Positions 7,743-17,621 are shown, counted from the first letter of the stretch. The stretch is 45,532 nt of DNA from an uncultured Eubacteriales bacterium (GCA_949288095.1 CASEIX010000040.1:1-45532), one strand, 5' to 3'. Notes: generated by a model not told the origin, from the sequence alone. Numbers and translations are program-made.

Positions 7743-8309
7743 CTATACTCTTTCCATATATTCGCCTGTTCTGGTATCTATTCTTAAGATATCTCCAATT
7801 TCAACGAATAATGGTACTTGAATTTCTAAACCTGTTTCTAATTTTGCTGGTTTTCCTGATGTTGTTGTTGTATTTCCACTAAATCCAGGTTCAGTATATG
7901 TAACTTCTAGTTCAACAAATATAGGTGGTTCTACTGCAAATACATTTCCTTTATATGAAAGAATGGTTACTTCCATATTTTCTTTTAAATATTTTAAACA
8001 ATCACCTATTTGTTCTTCATTTAATGGGATTTGGTCATATGTTTCATTATCCATGAAATAATATAATCCACTATCATTATATAAATATTGCATGTTTTTC
8101 TTTTCTATTTGTGCTGCTGGGAATTTATCTCCTGGGTTAAATGTTTTTTCCAATGTTGCTCCTGTAATAACATTTTTTAATTTTGTTCTTACAAATGCAG
8201 ACCCCTTTCCTGGTTTTACATGTTGGAATTCTACAATTCTATATACATTCCCATCCATTTCAAATGTTGTTCCATTTCTAAAATCTCCTGCTGAGTATAC
8301 TGATGCCAT
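7743..8309 (-). CDS. efp: Elongation factor P
   Basis: EF-P enters the ribosome beside the P-site tRNA and relieves stalling at polyproline. The protein begins [20 protein letters not shown], has the domain I loop [16 protein letters not shown] with the tip lysine in GKG, and ends with the domain III sequence [20 protein letters not shown]. The length of about 188 residues is standard. AAAGGAG lies 8 bases before the ATG at 8309, so this start is better than the upstream in-frame ATGs at 8327 and 8315. A promoter is visible at 8357-8385. An M24 peptidase gene lies upstream, the usual partner of efp in Firmicutes, but here a palindromic element separates them. Confidence 0.96.
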   Translation of the reverse strand: MASVYSAGDFRNGTTFEMDGNVYRIVEFQHVKPGKGSAFVRTKLKNVITGATLEKTFNPGDKFPAAQIEKKNMQYLYNDSGLYYFMDNETYDQIPLNEEQIGDCLKYLKENMEVTILSYKGNVFAVEPPIFVELEVTYTEPGFSGNTTTTSGKPAKLETGLEIQVPLFVEIGDILRIDTRTGEYMERV

Positions 8310-8356
8310 TTTCATTTCTCCTTTCATTTTTCAAATACTATTACAAAACTTTATAT

Positions 8357-8385
8357 ATTTTACTACATTTTTCAATAAAAATCAA
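8357..8385 (-). promoter_or_regulatory. Promoter of efp
   Basis: TTGATT and TAAAAT are spaced by 17 bases in minus orientation, about 50 bases before the efp start. It gives efp its own transcription downstream of the inserted element at 8431-8599. Confidence 0.65.
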
Positions 8386-8430
8386 GCATTTTGCTGATTT
8401 TAAGCCATTTTACTTTTTTTTGTTGTTATG

Positions 8431-8599
8431 GTTCAGTCTAATATATATGTTTATTATTTTGCAACATCGCGTAAGCGACCAAACGAACGAAGTGAGTGCG
8501 ATTGGAGCAATCTTCATTCGTTGAAAGATTTATCTTTCAACATAAGTGATTGCGACACACAAGATGTAAAAAATAATAAACATATATATTAGACTGAAC
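8431..8599. mobile_element. MITE-like element with perfect 30-bp terminal inverted repeats
   Basis: Positions 8431-8460 (beginning GTTCAGTCTA) and 8570-8599 are perfect reverse complements over 30 bases. The 109-base interior is richer in G and C than its surroundings (GCGTAAGCGACC, CGAACGAAGTGAGTGCG) and holds a second palindrome (TTGAAAGAT/ATCTTTCAA, 8521-8540). It has no coding potential and I see no clear target-site duplication. It lies between the M24 peptidase stop and the efp promoter. Such elements are normally moved in trans by a transposase; none with matching ends is visible in this window. Confidence 0.8.
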
Positions 8600-8608
8600 T
8601 TTAATGTT

Positions 8609-9667
8609 TTATATTACAATATAATTTTTCTCAGAATTGGTCAAATTTATACAACCAAATTTTGTAATTTGTACAGTATCTTCTATTCTTACCCCAAATT
8701 TTCCTGGAATATAGATTCCTGGTTCATTTGTTACAACCATATTTTCTTTTAGTAAAGTATCTGATTTATAACTAATATATGGTGCTTCATGTATTTCCAT
8801 TCCTACTCCATGACCTAAACTATGAATTAAATCATATCCATTTAATTTAAAGTCATTTTCTACCATTTTTGTTAATAATCTTGTACTTGCTCCATCTTTG
8901 AAATCATCTGCTGTTTGTGTTTGATTTTTTAAAACCAAATCATAAACTGGTTTTATATATTCTGGTACTTCTCCTACAAAAAAGGTTCTTGTCATATCTG
9001 AGCAATATCCATTTACTTTACATCCCATATCAATGGTTATGATATCAACATCTTGTATCTTTCTATCTGTTGGAATTGCATGTGGTTTTGAAGTATTTTC
9101 TCCTGAAGCCACAATCGTATCAAATGATATCCCATCTGTTCTTTGTTTATAATATTCTTCAATTTCATTGGCAATTTGTTTTTCTGTCATGCCTGGTTTG
9201 ATATAATCTAATATGTATGAAAAACAATTATCTGTAATTTCACATGCTTTTCTAATACTGCTAATTTCTTCTTCATCTTTTATCATTCTTTGCTTTTCTA
9301 TAATATATTCTGTCTCTACCAAGCTATTTATTTTATATTTTCTCATATATTCTTTATATTGTGCATATGTGACATAATGTTCTTCAAAACCAACATTTTC
9401 ACAGAACATAAAAAAATTTTCATAATCTTCTTTTGATACATCATTCATATCATAAACAATGATTTCATCATATAATGTTAATATACTATGCACATGCTCA
9501 ATATATCTTGCATCTGTTATATAAATATTTTCTTTTCTAGTTAATAATAATATCCCTTCTGCATCAATATTGGTCAAATATTTAATATTAATTGGATTAG
9601 ATATAATCAACCCTTGTAAATCCAAACTAGACATTTTATTTCTTAACCATTGTAATTTAGGATTCAT
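8609..9667 (-). CDS. Xaa-Pro aminopeptidase-like M24B metallopeptidase
   Basis: This 352-residue protein has a creatinase N-domain (residues 1-125) and a pita-bread catalytic domain. The five metal ligands can be seen: Asp in TIDMGCKVNGYCSDMTRTFF (two Asp), His in SLGHGVGMEIHEAP, Glu in VTNEPGIYIPG and Glu in GVRIEDTVQIT. The family removes N-terminal residues before proline using two Mn or Co ions in the cytoplasm. The size matches YqhT/PepQ-type enzymes encoded beside efp in Firmicutes. The ribosome binding site is AAGGGGATGGTAAC before ATG. Alternative M24 substrates cannot be excluded. Confidence 0.92.
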   Translation of the reverse strand: MNPKLQWLRNKMSSLDLQGLIISNPINIKYLTNIDAEGILLLTRKENIYITDARYIEHVHSILTLYDEIIVYDMNDVSKEDYENFFMFCENVGFEEHYVTYAQYKEYMRKYKINSLVETEYIIEKQRMIKDEEEISSIRKACEITDNCFSYILDYIKPGMTEKQIANEIEEYYKQRTDGISFDTIVASGENTSKPHAIPTDRKIQDVDIITIDMGCKVNGYCSDMTRTFFVGEVPEYIKPVYDLVLKNQTQTADDFKDGASTRLLTKMVENDFKLNGYDLIHSLGHGVGMEIHEAPYISYKSDTLLKENMVVTNEPGIYIPGKFGVRIEDTVQITKFGCINLTNSEKNYIVI

Positions 9668-9710
9668 GTTACCATCCCCTTTTATTATTTTATTTATTGC
9701 TATATCTTAG

Positions 9711-9748
9711 AAAATGTCCAAACAAAAACGTCCCCAATTGTCCCAAAT
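9711..9748 (+). repeat. REP-like dispersed repeat, copy 2
   Basis: A forward copy, AAAATGTCCAAACAAAAACG then TCCCCAATTGTCCCAAATTG, begins about 44 bases upstream of the M24 peptidase start and ends 15 bases beyond the stop of the prepilin peptidase. Confidence 0.85.
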
Positions 9749-9762
9749 TGTTTCTTCGGACA

Positions 9763-10512
9763 TTAATGATACATTCCTAATGTAAATATTTTCATTAATA
9801 CAAATTTTATGGTTTCAAATGGTATATACATACTAATAAATGTTGCTATTACGATAAATGGTCCGAATGGTATGTATTCATCTGTTTTCTTTACTTTTGT
9901 AACTAATAATCCTATACTTAAAATTGCACCTATTAAGAAAGATATTAATGTGATTACCACAATATTGGATAATCCAAAAAATAGTCCTAATGCTCCCATT
10001 AGTTTCACATCACCAAATCCCATGGCTTCTTTTCCATAGAATAATCCTCCTACTAATGTGATTAATAAAAAGATTCCTGCACCTGCTAACATTCCTAATA
10101 ACATATTTAAAGTAATGGCTACATCAGATAATCCATATATAAAAGCAAATATTAATCCTACTTCAAATATTGTTAAATTCAGTCTATTAGGTATAATTTG
10201 CAATTTATAGTCTATCACAAATGCTGATAATAACATTGGTGTTAAAATTAGAAATTTTATTAAATCTAAATTTGCAATGAATGTTTCTTTTATGCCTAGT
10301 GTATATACTAAAGTCACATAGATTGCTGATGTTAATAACATTAATATATAGTTTGGTTTAAAATTTCTTTTATATTCTTTAAATATATCTAATGATAAAA
10401 ACTTTTTATATTCTGGTAGTCTCTTATTTGCCCAATCTACTAATTGTCCTACAAATAAACCTAATATTGCCACTGCTAAATAATATCCTATATGTACATC
10501 ATTATAATACAT
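9763..10512 (-). CDS. Prepilin peptidase (A24 family)
   Basis: This 249-residue polytopic membrane protein has about six to seven hydrophobic spans. The two catalytic aspartates of the A24 aspartyl proteases can be seen in VIDYKLQIIPNRLN and in GFGDVKLMGALGLFFG (the GxGD signature). The N-terminal segment GQLVDWANKRLPEYKK recalls the PilD region, but the zinc-cysteine methylase loop is absent. Its role is to cleave the leader of type IV pilin-like proteins at the membrane. A plausible substrate is the pilin-like protein encoded at 15423-17519. It starts 33 bases after yqeG with a good ribosome binding site (AGAAGGAGAAGAGA). Confidence 0.9.
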   Translation of the reverse strand: MYYNDVHIGYYLAVAILGLFVGQLVDWANKRLPEYKKFLSLDIFKEYKRNFKPNYILMLLTSAIYVTLVYTLGIKETFIANLDLIKFLILTPMLLSAFVIDYKLQIIPNRLNLTIFEVGLIFAFIYGLSDVAITLNMLLGMLAGAGIFLLITLVGGLFYGKEAMGFGDVKLMGALGLFFGLSNIVVITLISFLIGAILSIGLLVTKVKKTDEYIPFGPFIVIATFISMYIPFETIKFVLMKIFTLGMYH

Positions 10513-10545
10513 TCTCTTCTCCTTCTTTTCCTTTTATATCAGATC

Positions 10546-11049
10546 TTATCTTTTGTTCATTTTTTCTGACTTTATTTTATTTTTTATTTTATTTTCTATT
10601 GGTCTTTTCCATGCAGTATACCAAAAATCTTTTTCTTTTATCGGTTCTACTAAAATTGTATACATATTGCATCTTTTTCCACCAATCACATCTGTAAATA
10701 TTTGGTCTCCTACAATCGCTATATTTTCACTTTTTTCTCCTAATGCTTTTTGTGCTTTTTTAAAACCTCTTTTAAGTGGTTTCATTGCAAAATGCTGATA
10801 AGGTATATCTATTTTTTTTACAATACTTTCAATTTTTTCTTTATCATTTGTATTGGATAATATATATAATTTTACACCTTGACCTTTTAATTCTTTTGCC
10901 CATTTAATGACACTTTCTGTCATCTTTTTCGTATGGTCTACTAGTGTATTATCTACATCCAATAATAATGCTTTTATTTTATTCTTATTCAAAAATTCTA
11001 CATCAATATCTTCTACTTTTTTAAAATATGCATCTGGATATATATTCAT
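10546..11049 (-). CDS. yqeG: YqeG-family HAD-IIIA phosphatase
   Basis: This 167-residue HAD hydrolase has motif I LLDVDNTLVDH with the nucleophile Asp, motif II ILSNTND, a lysine in FAMKPLKRGF and motif IV GDQIFTDVIGG. It belongs to the small YqeG group found across Firmicutes and related to phosphatidylglycerophosphate phosphatases. The substrate is not evident from sequence. The basic C-terminus (RPIENKIKNKIKSEKMNKR) is a local feature. GGGGGAGAAGT precedes the ATG. Confidence 0.9.
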   Translation of the reverse strand: MNIYPDAYFKKVEDIDVEFLNKNKIKALLLDVDNTLVDHTKKMTESVIKWAKELKGQGVKLYILSNTNDKEKIESIVKKIDIPYQHFAMKPLKRGFKKAQKALGEKSENIAIVGDQIFTDVIGGKRCNMYTILVEPIKEKDFWYTAWKRPIENKIKNKIKSEKMNKR

Positions 11050-11100
11050 ACTTCTCCCCCATTATATATGTATATATTATCAATTCCTTATTTTTTTGTC

Positions 11101-11135
11101 AAGGGACAATTGGGACCAGGTCCCAATTGTCCCTT
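11101..11135. repeat. Palindromic relative of the REP-like repeat, hairpin A
   Basis: This is a perfect 17-bp hairpin around one central base: AAGGGACAATTGGGACC, A, and its complement. It shares GGGACAATTGGG with the REP copies. TTTT follows on the plus strand, and GACAAAAAAA follows in the minus direction. It begins 9 bases beyond the stop of the phosphoesterase and may act as a terminator. Confidence 0.8.
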
Positions 11136-11143
11136 TTACATGG

Positions 11144-11851
11144 TCATTCTACTTTTATTAAATTAAATTGGATAGCATCTGCACTTACCAATTTAAAGTC
11201 AATCCCAAAATGTTCTCCTTCTACTGCATCCTTTATAGCAGTACTATGCAAATGTCCATAATAGCATTTCTTTATATCATATTTTTTTAACATTTTGATA
11301 AATTCATTCATTTCATTGTTTTGTATATTTTGATTTACAATTGGTGGATAATGTAAAAAAGCAATGATTTCTTTATCTTCACCATAATTCTCTATACCAT
11401 TTTTTATCGATAATTCCAATCTTGCAACTTCTCTTTGAATCATTTTTTTGCTTTCAGGATCTTCTCCAAAAGACCATCCTCTTGTTCCTACAATAATTCT
11501 ATTTTCAAATTCATAAGCATTATTATATATAAAATCAATATCTTTAAACTGATTTTCTTTTATATAATTTCTCATACTATTTACGGTAGACCACCAATAA
11601 TCATGGTTACCTTTTAATAATAGCTTTTTACCTGGTAAAGAATTCAAATATTCAAAATCTTTATATGTATCTTTCAAATACATTGACCATGAAAAATCTC
11701 CAGGTAAAATTACCATATCACTTTCTGTAACCATACTTGTCCAATTTTCTTTTACTTTTTCTTCATATCCTTCCCAATTTTCTCCAAAAACACTCATTGG
11801 TTTATTTTCATTAAAGGATAGATGAAGATCTCCTATTGTATATATTGCCAT
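11144..11851 (-). CDS. Calcineurin-like metallophosphoesterase (COG1768 type)
   Basis: This 235-residue protein carries all the metallophosphoesterase metal motifs in order: IGDLHLS at the start, LPGDFSWS, LKGNHDYWW, FLHYPP and YYGHLHS. The tryptophans after GDFS and GNHDY are typical of the COG1768 subgroup of predicted phosphohydrolases. The substrate is unknown. It starts 31 bases after the tsaD stop and is followed by a palindromic hairpin, which suggests it is the last gene of a tsaD transcript. Confidence 0.9.
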   Translation of the reverse strand: MAIYTIGDLHLSFNENKPMSVFGENWEGYEEKVKENWTSMVTESDMVILPGDFSWSMYLKDTYKDFEYLNSLPGKKLLLKGNHDYWWSTVNSMRNYIKENQFKDIDFIYNNAYEFENRIIVGTRGWSFGEDPESKKMIQREVARLELSIKNGIENYGEDKEIIAFLHYPPIVNQNIQNNEMNEFIKMLKKYDIKKCYYGHLHSTAIKDAVEGEHFGIDFKLVSADAIQFNLIKVE

Positions 11852-11882
11852 GTATTAAATTTCCCTCACATTTCTCAAATAT

Positions 11883-12869
11883 TTATAATTTTAAATTTGG
11901 TATGGCATTTAAATCTAAAGTGTCTCTTTTTCCTTGTATATAATTATAATATCCAGCTGATGCAATCATGGCTGCATTATCTGTACATAGTTTTAAATCT
12001 GGCATATATATTTCCATACCTTCTTGTTTTAAATCCATAAATGCTTTTCTTATATAACTATTAGCTGATACACCACCTGCTAGTGCAATTGTTTTGATTC
12101 CTGTTAATTCAATCACCTTTTTTACATTTTCGATCAATATTTCTGTTACTGTTTTTTCAAAACTTGCACATAAATCTGCTTTATTGATTTCTGGATTTTT
12201 ATGATGTAAATTAATAACTGCTGTTTTGATGCCACTAAAACTAAAATCCATATTTTCAAAATGTGTTTTTGGTAAGTCTATGGTAGGTTTTCCTTCTTGT
12301 GCCAATTTATCTACTTTAGGTCCTCCAGGATACCCTAATCCTACTACTCTTGCTACTTTGTCAAATGCTTCTCCAATAGCATCATCTCTTGTTTTTCCTA
12401 AAACCTCAAATTCTGTATAACCTTTTACATGTATAATTTGTGTGTTTCCACCTGACATCATCACACATAAAAATGGTGGTTCTAGTTCTTTATATGTAAT
12501 ATAATTGGTTGCAATATGTCCTTGAATATGATTTACTCCCACAAGTGATTTATTAATTGCAAAACTTAATGCTTTTGCATATGATAGACCTACTAATAAA
12601 GCACCAACTAATCCTGGTCCATATGTAGGTGTAACCGCATCTATTTGTTCTAATGTCATTTTTGCTTCTTCTAATGCTTTTTTGGTTACTCTGGAAATAG
12701 CTTCAATATGATTTCTAGATGCAATTTCCGGTACAACGCCTCCATATTTTTCATGGATCGGTATTTGTGTATCAATCACATTAGATAATATTTCTCTACC
12801 ATTTTTTACAATTGCTACTGATGTTTCATCACAACTTGATTCAATTCCTAATGTATAGATATCTTTCAT
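11883..12869 (-). CDS. tsaD: tRNA threonylcarbamoyltransferase TsaD
   Basis: TsaD with TsaB and TsaE makes t6A37 on ANN-decoding tRNAs. The 328-residue protein shows the N-terminal [15 protein letters not shown] nucleotide-binding segment, metal-binding histidines in [12 protein letters not shown], the SGGNTQI loop, and [13 protein letters not shown] near the C-terminus. A final Asp lies in CTDNAAMIA. The length is normal. ATGGAGGAAAC precedes the ATG, and a promoter lies at 12931-12959. The tRNA-modification partner mtaB, which adds a methylthio group to t6A, is also in this window at 28287. Confidence 0.96.
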   Translation of the reverse strand: MKDIYTLGIESSCDETSVAIVKNGREILSNVIDTQIPIHEKYGGVVPEIASRNHIEAISRVTKKALEEAKMTLEQIDAVTPTYGPGLVGALLVGLSYAKALSFAINKSLVGVNHIQGHIATNYITYKELEPPFLCVMMSGGNTQIIHVKGYTEFEVLGKTRDDAIGEAFDKVARVVGLGYPGGPKVDKLAQEGKPTIDLPKTHFENMDFSFSGIKTAVINLHHKNPEINKADLCASFEKTVTEILIENVKKVIELTGIKTIALAGGVSANSYIRKAFMDLKQEGMEIYMPDLKLCTDNAAMIASAGYYNYIQGKRDTLDLNAIPNLKL

Positions 12870-12930
12870 GTTTCCTCCATATAAATTTATATATACTTAT
12901 TTCTATTATTCTTCTAATATTTTCGTGCTA

Positions 12931-12959
12931 ATTATATCATTTATCTGTCAATAAGTAAA
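12931..12959 (-). promoter_or_regulatory. Promoter of tsaD
   Basis: TTTACT and a perfect TATAAT have 17-base spacing in minus orientation, about 60 bases before the start codon. Confidence 0.6.
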
Positions 12960-12964
12960 GAAAA

Positions 12965-12998
12965 GAAGATTGCTTAAAATTAAATTCTAGCAATCTTC
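12965..12998 (-). terminator. Terminator of the lysS/M50 transcript
   Basis: GAAGATTGCT and AGCAATCTTC form a 10-bp stem followed in the minus direction by TTTTCTTTACTT. It lies between the M50 protease stop and the tsaD promoter. Confidence 0.8.
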
Positions 12999-13029
12999 CC
13001 TTTTTATCTATATACAATTATATACAATC

Positions 13030-13770
13030 TTATAATCCCAAAATCGCAGCTGCTAGATTAGATATCCAGCCTCCTACTGCTTGAATTCCTGGTGTAATAA
13101 TATATGATGTCAATCCTGTTATCCATAACACAACAAATACAATATAAAAGATTTGTTCATTATTGATAAAAAATTCTTTTGCCTTATATGGTAAAAATGG
13201 CATAATCACTTTTGACCCATCTAATGGAGGTAATGGAATTAAGTTAAATAATCCTAATCCTACATTAATAGATACAGTTGCACTAATTAAACTCATAATA
13301 ATTCCACCCATTGTAGATAGCAAAAATGAAGCATCTGCAAATTTATAAATCCCATAATATATAATAGCAAATATAATAGCAAGTAAAAAATTCATGACCG
13401 GTCCTGCAATGGAAACAAGTGCTTCTCCTTTTTCCATAGACATCTTTCTCGTATAATTTCTTGGATTTACATGAACTGGTTTTCCCCAACCAAATCCTGC
13501 AAATAGTAATAATACAGTTCCAATTGGGTCTAAATGGTCAAATGGATTTAAGCTAAGCCTTCCTTCTCTTCTTGCTGTATCATCTCCTAATCTATCTGCT
13601 ACAAATGCATGTGCAAATTCATGGAATGTGATGGCAATTAATACCCCTGGTACACTAATTAATAGAGAAAATAACATTCCTGGATTGGCTAAATATTGTA
13701 CCACCACAGATAATACCATGATTCCTAATATAATATAAATTATTCTTTTGTCAAATGAAAAATTAAACAT
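13030..13770 (-). CDS. Site-2 protease family (M50) membrane metalloprotease, YwhC-like
   Basis: This is a multi-span membrane protein with the zinc motif HEFAH in ITFHEFAHAFVADRLGD and the second ligand region NLIPLPPLDGSKV. The compact M50 core without PDZ or CBS domains matches the YwhC-like group. Substrates are unknown; family members cut within or near membrane segments. The frame is open up to a TTG at 13803, but GGAG sits 6-7 bases before the ATG at 13770, giving MFNFSFDKRII, so that start is chosen. The gene begins about 35 bases after lysS and is followed by a terminator, so the two form an operon. Confidence 0.9.
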   Translation of the reverse strand: MFNFSFDKRIIYIILGIMVLSVVVQYLANPGMLFSLLISVPGVLIAITFHEFAHAFVADRLGDDTARREGRLSLNPFDHLDPIGTVLLLFAGFGWGKPVHVNPRNYTRKMSMEKGEALVSIAGPVMNFLLAIIFAIIYYGIYKFADASFLLSTMGGIIMSLISATVSINVGLGLFNLIPLPPLDGSKVIMPFLPYKAKEFFINNEQIFYIVFVVLWITGLTSYIITPGIQAVGGWISNLAAAILGL

Positions 13771-13804
13771 ATTTACTCCTATCTTCCCCTTTTTGAAAAT
13801 CAAA

Positions 13805-15313
13805 TTAATTCAAAGGTTTCATAGTTGGGAAAAACAATACATCTCTTATTGAAGCAGAATCTGTTAATAACATAATCAATCTATCTAATCCAATTCCCAT
13901 TCCACCTGTTGGAGGTAATCCAATTTCTAGTGCATTTACGAAATCTTCATCCATTCCACCAGCTTCTTCATCACCTTTTTCTTTGGCTTCTACTTGTTTT
14001 AGAAATCTTTCATATTGGTCAATTGGATCATTTAATTCTGAATAAGCATTTCCATATTCTCTGCCTCCAATAAATAATTCAAATCTTTCAACCAATCTTG
14101 GATCTTCTTTCTTTCTTTTGGTAAGTGGTGATACTTCTACTGGATAGTCCATGATAAATGTTGGTTGTATTAAAGTTTCTTCTACAAATGTTTCGAAAAA
14201 TTCGTTTATAATATGACCTCTTGTATTTTTGATTTCTTCATACTCTACACCTTTTTCTTTCGCTATTGCTTGTGCTTCTTCATCAGTTTTGATGGTATTA
14301 AAATCAACACCTGTTACTTCTTTTATGGCATCTATCATGGTGATTTTCTTCCAACCTGGGGCTAAATTAATTTCTTGTCCTTGATATGTGATATTGGTTG
14401 TTCCTAATGTATTTTTTGCAACAGTTGAAATTAATTGTTCTGCTATATTCATCATATCGTTATAATCTTCATAAGCTGAGTAAAATTCCATATTTGTAAA
14501 TTCTGGATTGTGTTTAATATCCATTCCCTCATTTCTAAAGTTCTTACCAATTTCAAACACTTTATCAAAACCACCAACAATTAATCTTTTTAAATTTAAT
14601 TCTGGTGCAATTCTTAGATACATTTGTAAGTCTAATGTATTATGATGTGTGATAAATGGTCTTGCAGCATCACCTGTTGCTACTGTTGTAAGCATTGGTG
14701 TTTCTACTTCCATATATCCATGTTCATCCATAAATTTTCTAATTTCTTTTATAATTTTACTTCTTAAGATAAATGTTTCTTTTACTTCTGGATTCATAAT
14801 TAAATCAACATATCTTTGACGATATCTTAAATCCATATCTTTTAAGCCATGAAATTTTTCTGGTAATGGTCTTAAAGATTTTGTAAGTAATGTGACTTCT
14901 TTTGCATGAACAGAAATTTCTTCTGTTCTTGTTTTAAATACAAAGCCTGTGATTCCAATAATATCGCCAATATCATAGGTTTTAAATGCTTTATAGCTTT
15001 CTTCCCCTAAATCATTAATGCTGACATAACTTTGAATTTTTTCGTCACTATCTTGTATTGTACAAAATGATGCTTTTCCCATAATTCTTTTTGCTATGAT
15101 TCTTCCTGCAACTGTTACATCTTTTTGTTCAAATGCTTCATAATTTGCTTTGATTTCTCCTGCTGTGTTAGTTCTATTAAATTTTGTAATTTCAAATGGA
15201 TTTTTTCCTTGTGCTTGTAATTCTTCTAACTTGTCTCTTCTAATTTGCATTAAATGATTTATATCTAATTCTTCTGCTTGATTTTCATTTGCTTTATTTT
15301 TGTTTTCTTGCAT
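13805..15313 (-). CDS. lysS: Lysyl-tRNA synthetase, class II
   Basis: The 502-residue protein has an N-terminal OB-fold anticodon domain (about residues 70-170; [20 protein letters not shown]) and a class II core. Motif 1 is in [19 protein letters not shown], motif 2 in [20 protein letters not shown], and motif 3 in [15 protein letters not shown] near the C-terminus. It charges tRNA-Lys. AAAGGAGAGATTTTT precedes the ATG. No T-box is visible in the 109 bases upstream, which mainly hold the terminator of the gene before it. Confidence 0.97.
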   Translation of the reverse strand: MQENKNKANENQAEELDINHLMQIRRDKLEELQAQGKNPFEITKFNRTNTAGEIKANYEAFEQKDVTVAGRIIAKRIMGKASFCTIQDSDEKIQSYVSINDLGEESYKAFKTYDIGDIIGITGFVFKTRTEEISVHAKEVTLLTKSLRPLPEKFHGLKDMDLRYRQRYVDLIMNPEVKETFILRSKIIKEIRKFMDEHGYMEVETPMLTTVATGDAARPFITHHNTLDLQMYLRIAPELNLKRLIVGGFDKVFEIGKNFRNEGMDIKHNPEFTNMEFYSAYEDYNDMMNIAEQLISTVAKNTLGTTNITYQGQEINLAPGWKKITMIDAIKEVTGVDFNTIKTDEEAQAIAKEKGVEYEEIKNTRGHIINEFFETFVEETLIQPTFIMDYPVEVSPLTKRKKEDPRLVERFELFIGGREYGNAYSELNDPIDQYERFLKQVEAKEKGDEEAGGMDEDFVNALEIGLPPTGGMGIGLDRLIMLLTDSASIRDVLFFPTMKPLN

Positions 15314-15377
15314 AAAAATCTCTCCTTTTCAATCTTGTTAACTTGTTACATTATATCCTAATTTTACCAAAAAGTAA

Positions 15378-15411
15378 AGAAAACTATTCTGAAAAATCAA
15401 AATAGTTTTCT
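15378..15411. terminator. Terminator after the pilin-like gene
   Basis: AGAAAACTATT and AATAGTTTTCT enclose a 12-base loop and are followed by T-rich sequence on both strands. It lies between the pilin-like gene and lysS. Confidence 0.8.
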
Positions 15412-15422
15412 TTTTGTACTAT

Positions 15423-17519
15423 TTAATATACAACAATAGATGGTCTATATGAATCTAATGATTCCGCTCTACCTGTAGTCCTGTTAAAATTAAATATACC
15501 TGCATATATTGTATCCCAAGGTCCTCCTCCTCGATAAATAAATGGATACTCTTCACTTGCCATACTAGATTGATCTTTATACCATGAATTAGCTCTTTCA
15601 TATTGTGATGAAGTCTCCCATATCGCATTTCCAAATATTTTTTTCATTCCTTCTTCATAATTTTTTACCATGCTATCTGTTCCTGATGTTATAACATTTC
15701 CTCCAGAATTATATGCTACATATACATCTTTATGTCTGGTAAAAGTCGAATTTACTAATGCATCTCCATTTGTTAATTCACTATTTCCATTGTTAACATA
15801 TCCAGCTACTCGTTCATATGCGCCTCCACTCATGTCATATATTCCTGTCACATTTCCTGTCGTACTTGCCAAACCTGCTTTTGTGTAATCTTCTATTGTT
15901 CCTTCATCTCCACTTGCGCTTATCCTTCCTCCTACTGATCCTGTAATCATCTGTGTACTATTGTTAATTGTGATTTCATTTCCGTTTCTCCCATAACTGC
16001 TATGTGCTAAATATGCTACTGCTCCCCATTCACTATCTTTGAATAAGTGCGGATCAATCACATCATCATCTGCCTCTATACCATAATAACTAGCATTTTC
16101 ACTATTATTCATATTAATACAATTTGTATAACTATTTCCAATTGTTATAAACCTCCAGCTTGGTACTCCTGGCAAAACTTTTACTTTTAAACTTGTCACA
16201 TTTCCCCCTCCATTAGTCACATTTGGAGTATTACTACTTGCTTCAAATTTTGCAACCCATATTCCTGATACAATTGTTCCTCCATAATTAAAAGCTGGAT
16301 GTTCATTCCAATTCCCTTCTCCACTTGTATTTGTTAAAACTGCTTTCTGTGTTATTCCTTGACTTATATAATCTATTCTACTTCCTGTTTTGTATTCCTT
16401 TGTTCCTGTTAAAAATACAATATTTATTTTTCCTACATCTCCTGTATGGTATCCACTTTCTATTTGATATGCATATCTTGGTATCCATACAAACATACTT
16501 CCTAAATCTGCTTGTTTAACTACTTCTCCTACTTTTGCTACTTCCTTATTAGTTGTATTTACATTACTACTATTTTCTGCATAATATCTTCCATCCGATA
16601 ACATTATATTTGCCCATTTACTCATCTGATCTGTTCCAACAGACTGATCTATATAGTCATACCATTCCTCATCATCTTCTGAACATATTATCCAATTAGA
16701 TTGATTCTCATCCCATTTTATTGGTATCATTCCTTCTGATAGCTCTGGCTTGTTTATTCCCTTTATATTTACTGATTTCGTGGCTGACTTTATATTTCCA
16801 TTTTCAATATAAATATGATAAACACCTTTTTCATTTACAACAAAACTCAAATCTTCTGATGTTGCCCAATAATCTTTTCCATCTATTTGATATTTTACAT
16901 TCCATTTTTTAATATTTCCATTATATTGAATATTGGATATAGTTATTCTCCATTGATCATCATCTAAATATTCATATTGAACATCAAATGTTGGTTTTTC
17001 TGTTGTAGGGTTATACTCCACATTATATACACCATCTGGTACTTGTTCTAATGTATAATATCTCTTCCCATAATCATTAAATCCTTCAATACTCACAACA
17101 CTTCTTTTAGCAACATTCACCAAAAACTCATATTCCATATCTTCTAATCCTAAAGCCTGTATCGTTTCTGTATCATAATACATATATCCTGTTCTGTCTG
17201 TAATACCTGAACCCTTTTCTGAGAAGATTTCTTCTAATCGATTCGTATTAAAAATTCCTTCTGGATCTTGTCCAATGTTTTGTATATCTGTTCCAACATA
17301 TTCTGTTCCATTTACTGTCACAGATTTATTGTTGGTGTAACTATCATACAATTCATTTATTTTTTGTTGCATCATTTTCAATTCTGTTGTAAATTTAGTT
17401 AATCTTGCTGAACGTACTGTACTCACTCCACTATATACAGTAATTGATGCTAATATGATTAATACAATAATCGTAATTACCAAACTTACTAAAGTAATTC
17501 CAGAAGTATTTTTTTTCAT
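15423..17519 (-). CDS. Giant type IV pilin-like protein with a formylglycine-enzyme/C-lectin-like C-terminus
   Basis: The start MKKNTSGITLVSLVITIIV is a class III prepilin leader with a hydrophobic helix; the usual Glu at position 5 of the mature chain is absent (Ser). The protein is about 698 residues, far longer than a pilin. The middle holds beta-rich segments (VNVKYQIDGKDYWATSE). The last 280 residues resemble the FGE-sulfatase/C-type-lectin fold: LFKDSEWGAVAYLAHSSYG, GNVTGIYDMSGGAYERV, and a final RGGGPWDTIYAGIFNFNRTT ending YRPSIVV. Surface display via a pilin-type anchor is inferred, and the prepilin peptidase at 9763 could process it. The start at 17519 is chosen because GGAGG lies 8 bases before it; the frame is open to 17558. 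Function is unknown. Confidence 0.85.
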   Translation of the reverse strand: MKKNTSGITLVSLVITIIVLIILASITVYSGVSTVRSARLTKFTTELKMMQQKINELYDSYTNNKSVTVNGTEYVGTDIQNIGQDPEGIFNTNRLEEIFSEKGSGITDRTGYMYYDTETIQALGLEDMEYEFLVNVAKRSVVSIEGFNDYGKRYYTLEQVPDGVYNVEYNPTTEKPTFDVQYEYLDDDQWRITISNIQYNGNIKKWNVKYQIDGKDYWATSEDLSFVVNEKGVYHIYIENGNIKSATKSVNIKGINKPELSEGMIPIKWDENQSNWIICSEDDEEWYDYIDQSVGTDQMSKWANIMLSDGRYYAENSSNVNTTNKEVAKVGEVVKQADLGSMFVWIPRYAYQIESGYHTGDVGKINIVFLTGTKEYKTGSRIDYISQGITQKAVLTNTSGEGNWNEHPAFNYGGTIVSGIWVAKFEASSNTPNVTNGGGNVTSLKVKVLPGVPSWRFITIGNSYTNCINMNNSENASYYGIEADDDVIDPHLFKDSEWGAVAYLAHSSYGRNGNEITINNSTQMITGSVGGRISASGDEGTIEDYTKAGLASTTGNVTGIYDMSGGAYERVAGYVNNGNSELTNGDALVNSTFTRHKDVYVAYNSGGNVITSGTDSMVKNYEEGMKKIFGNAIWETSSQYERANSWYKDQSSMASEEYPFIYRGGGPWDTIYAGIFNFNRTTGRAESLDSYRPSIVVY

Positions 17520-17621
17520 CCTTTGTTCCTCCATCATTTTTGCTGGTTTACCGTTCAATGTTAAACTTTTGTTGTAATTCTAGCAATATATAAACCAGAC
17601 TTATTTCTTTGAAATTACTGG

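Noticed and set aside
15423..17519. A complete diversity-generating retroelement
   Set aside because: Only a variable-protein-like C-terminus is seen. No reverse transcriptase and no near-copy template repeat is present in the window.
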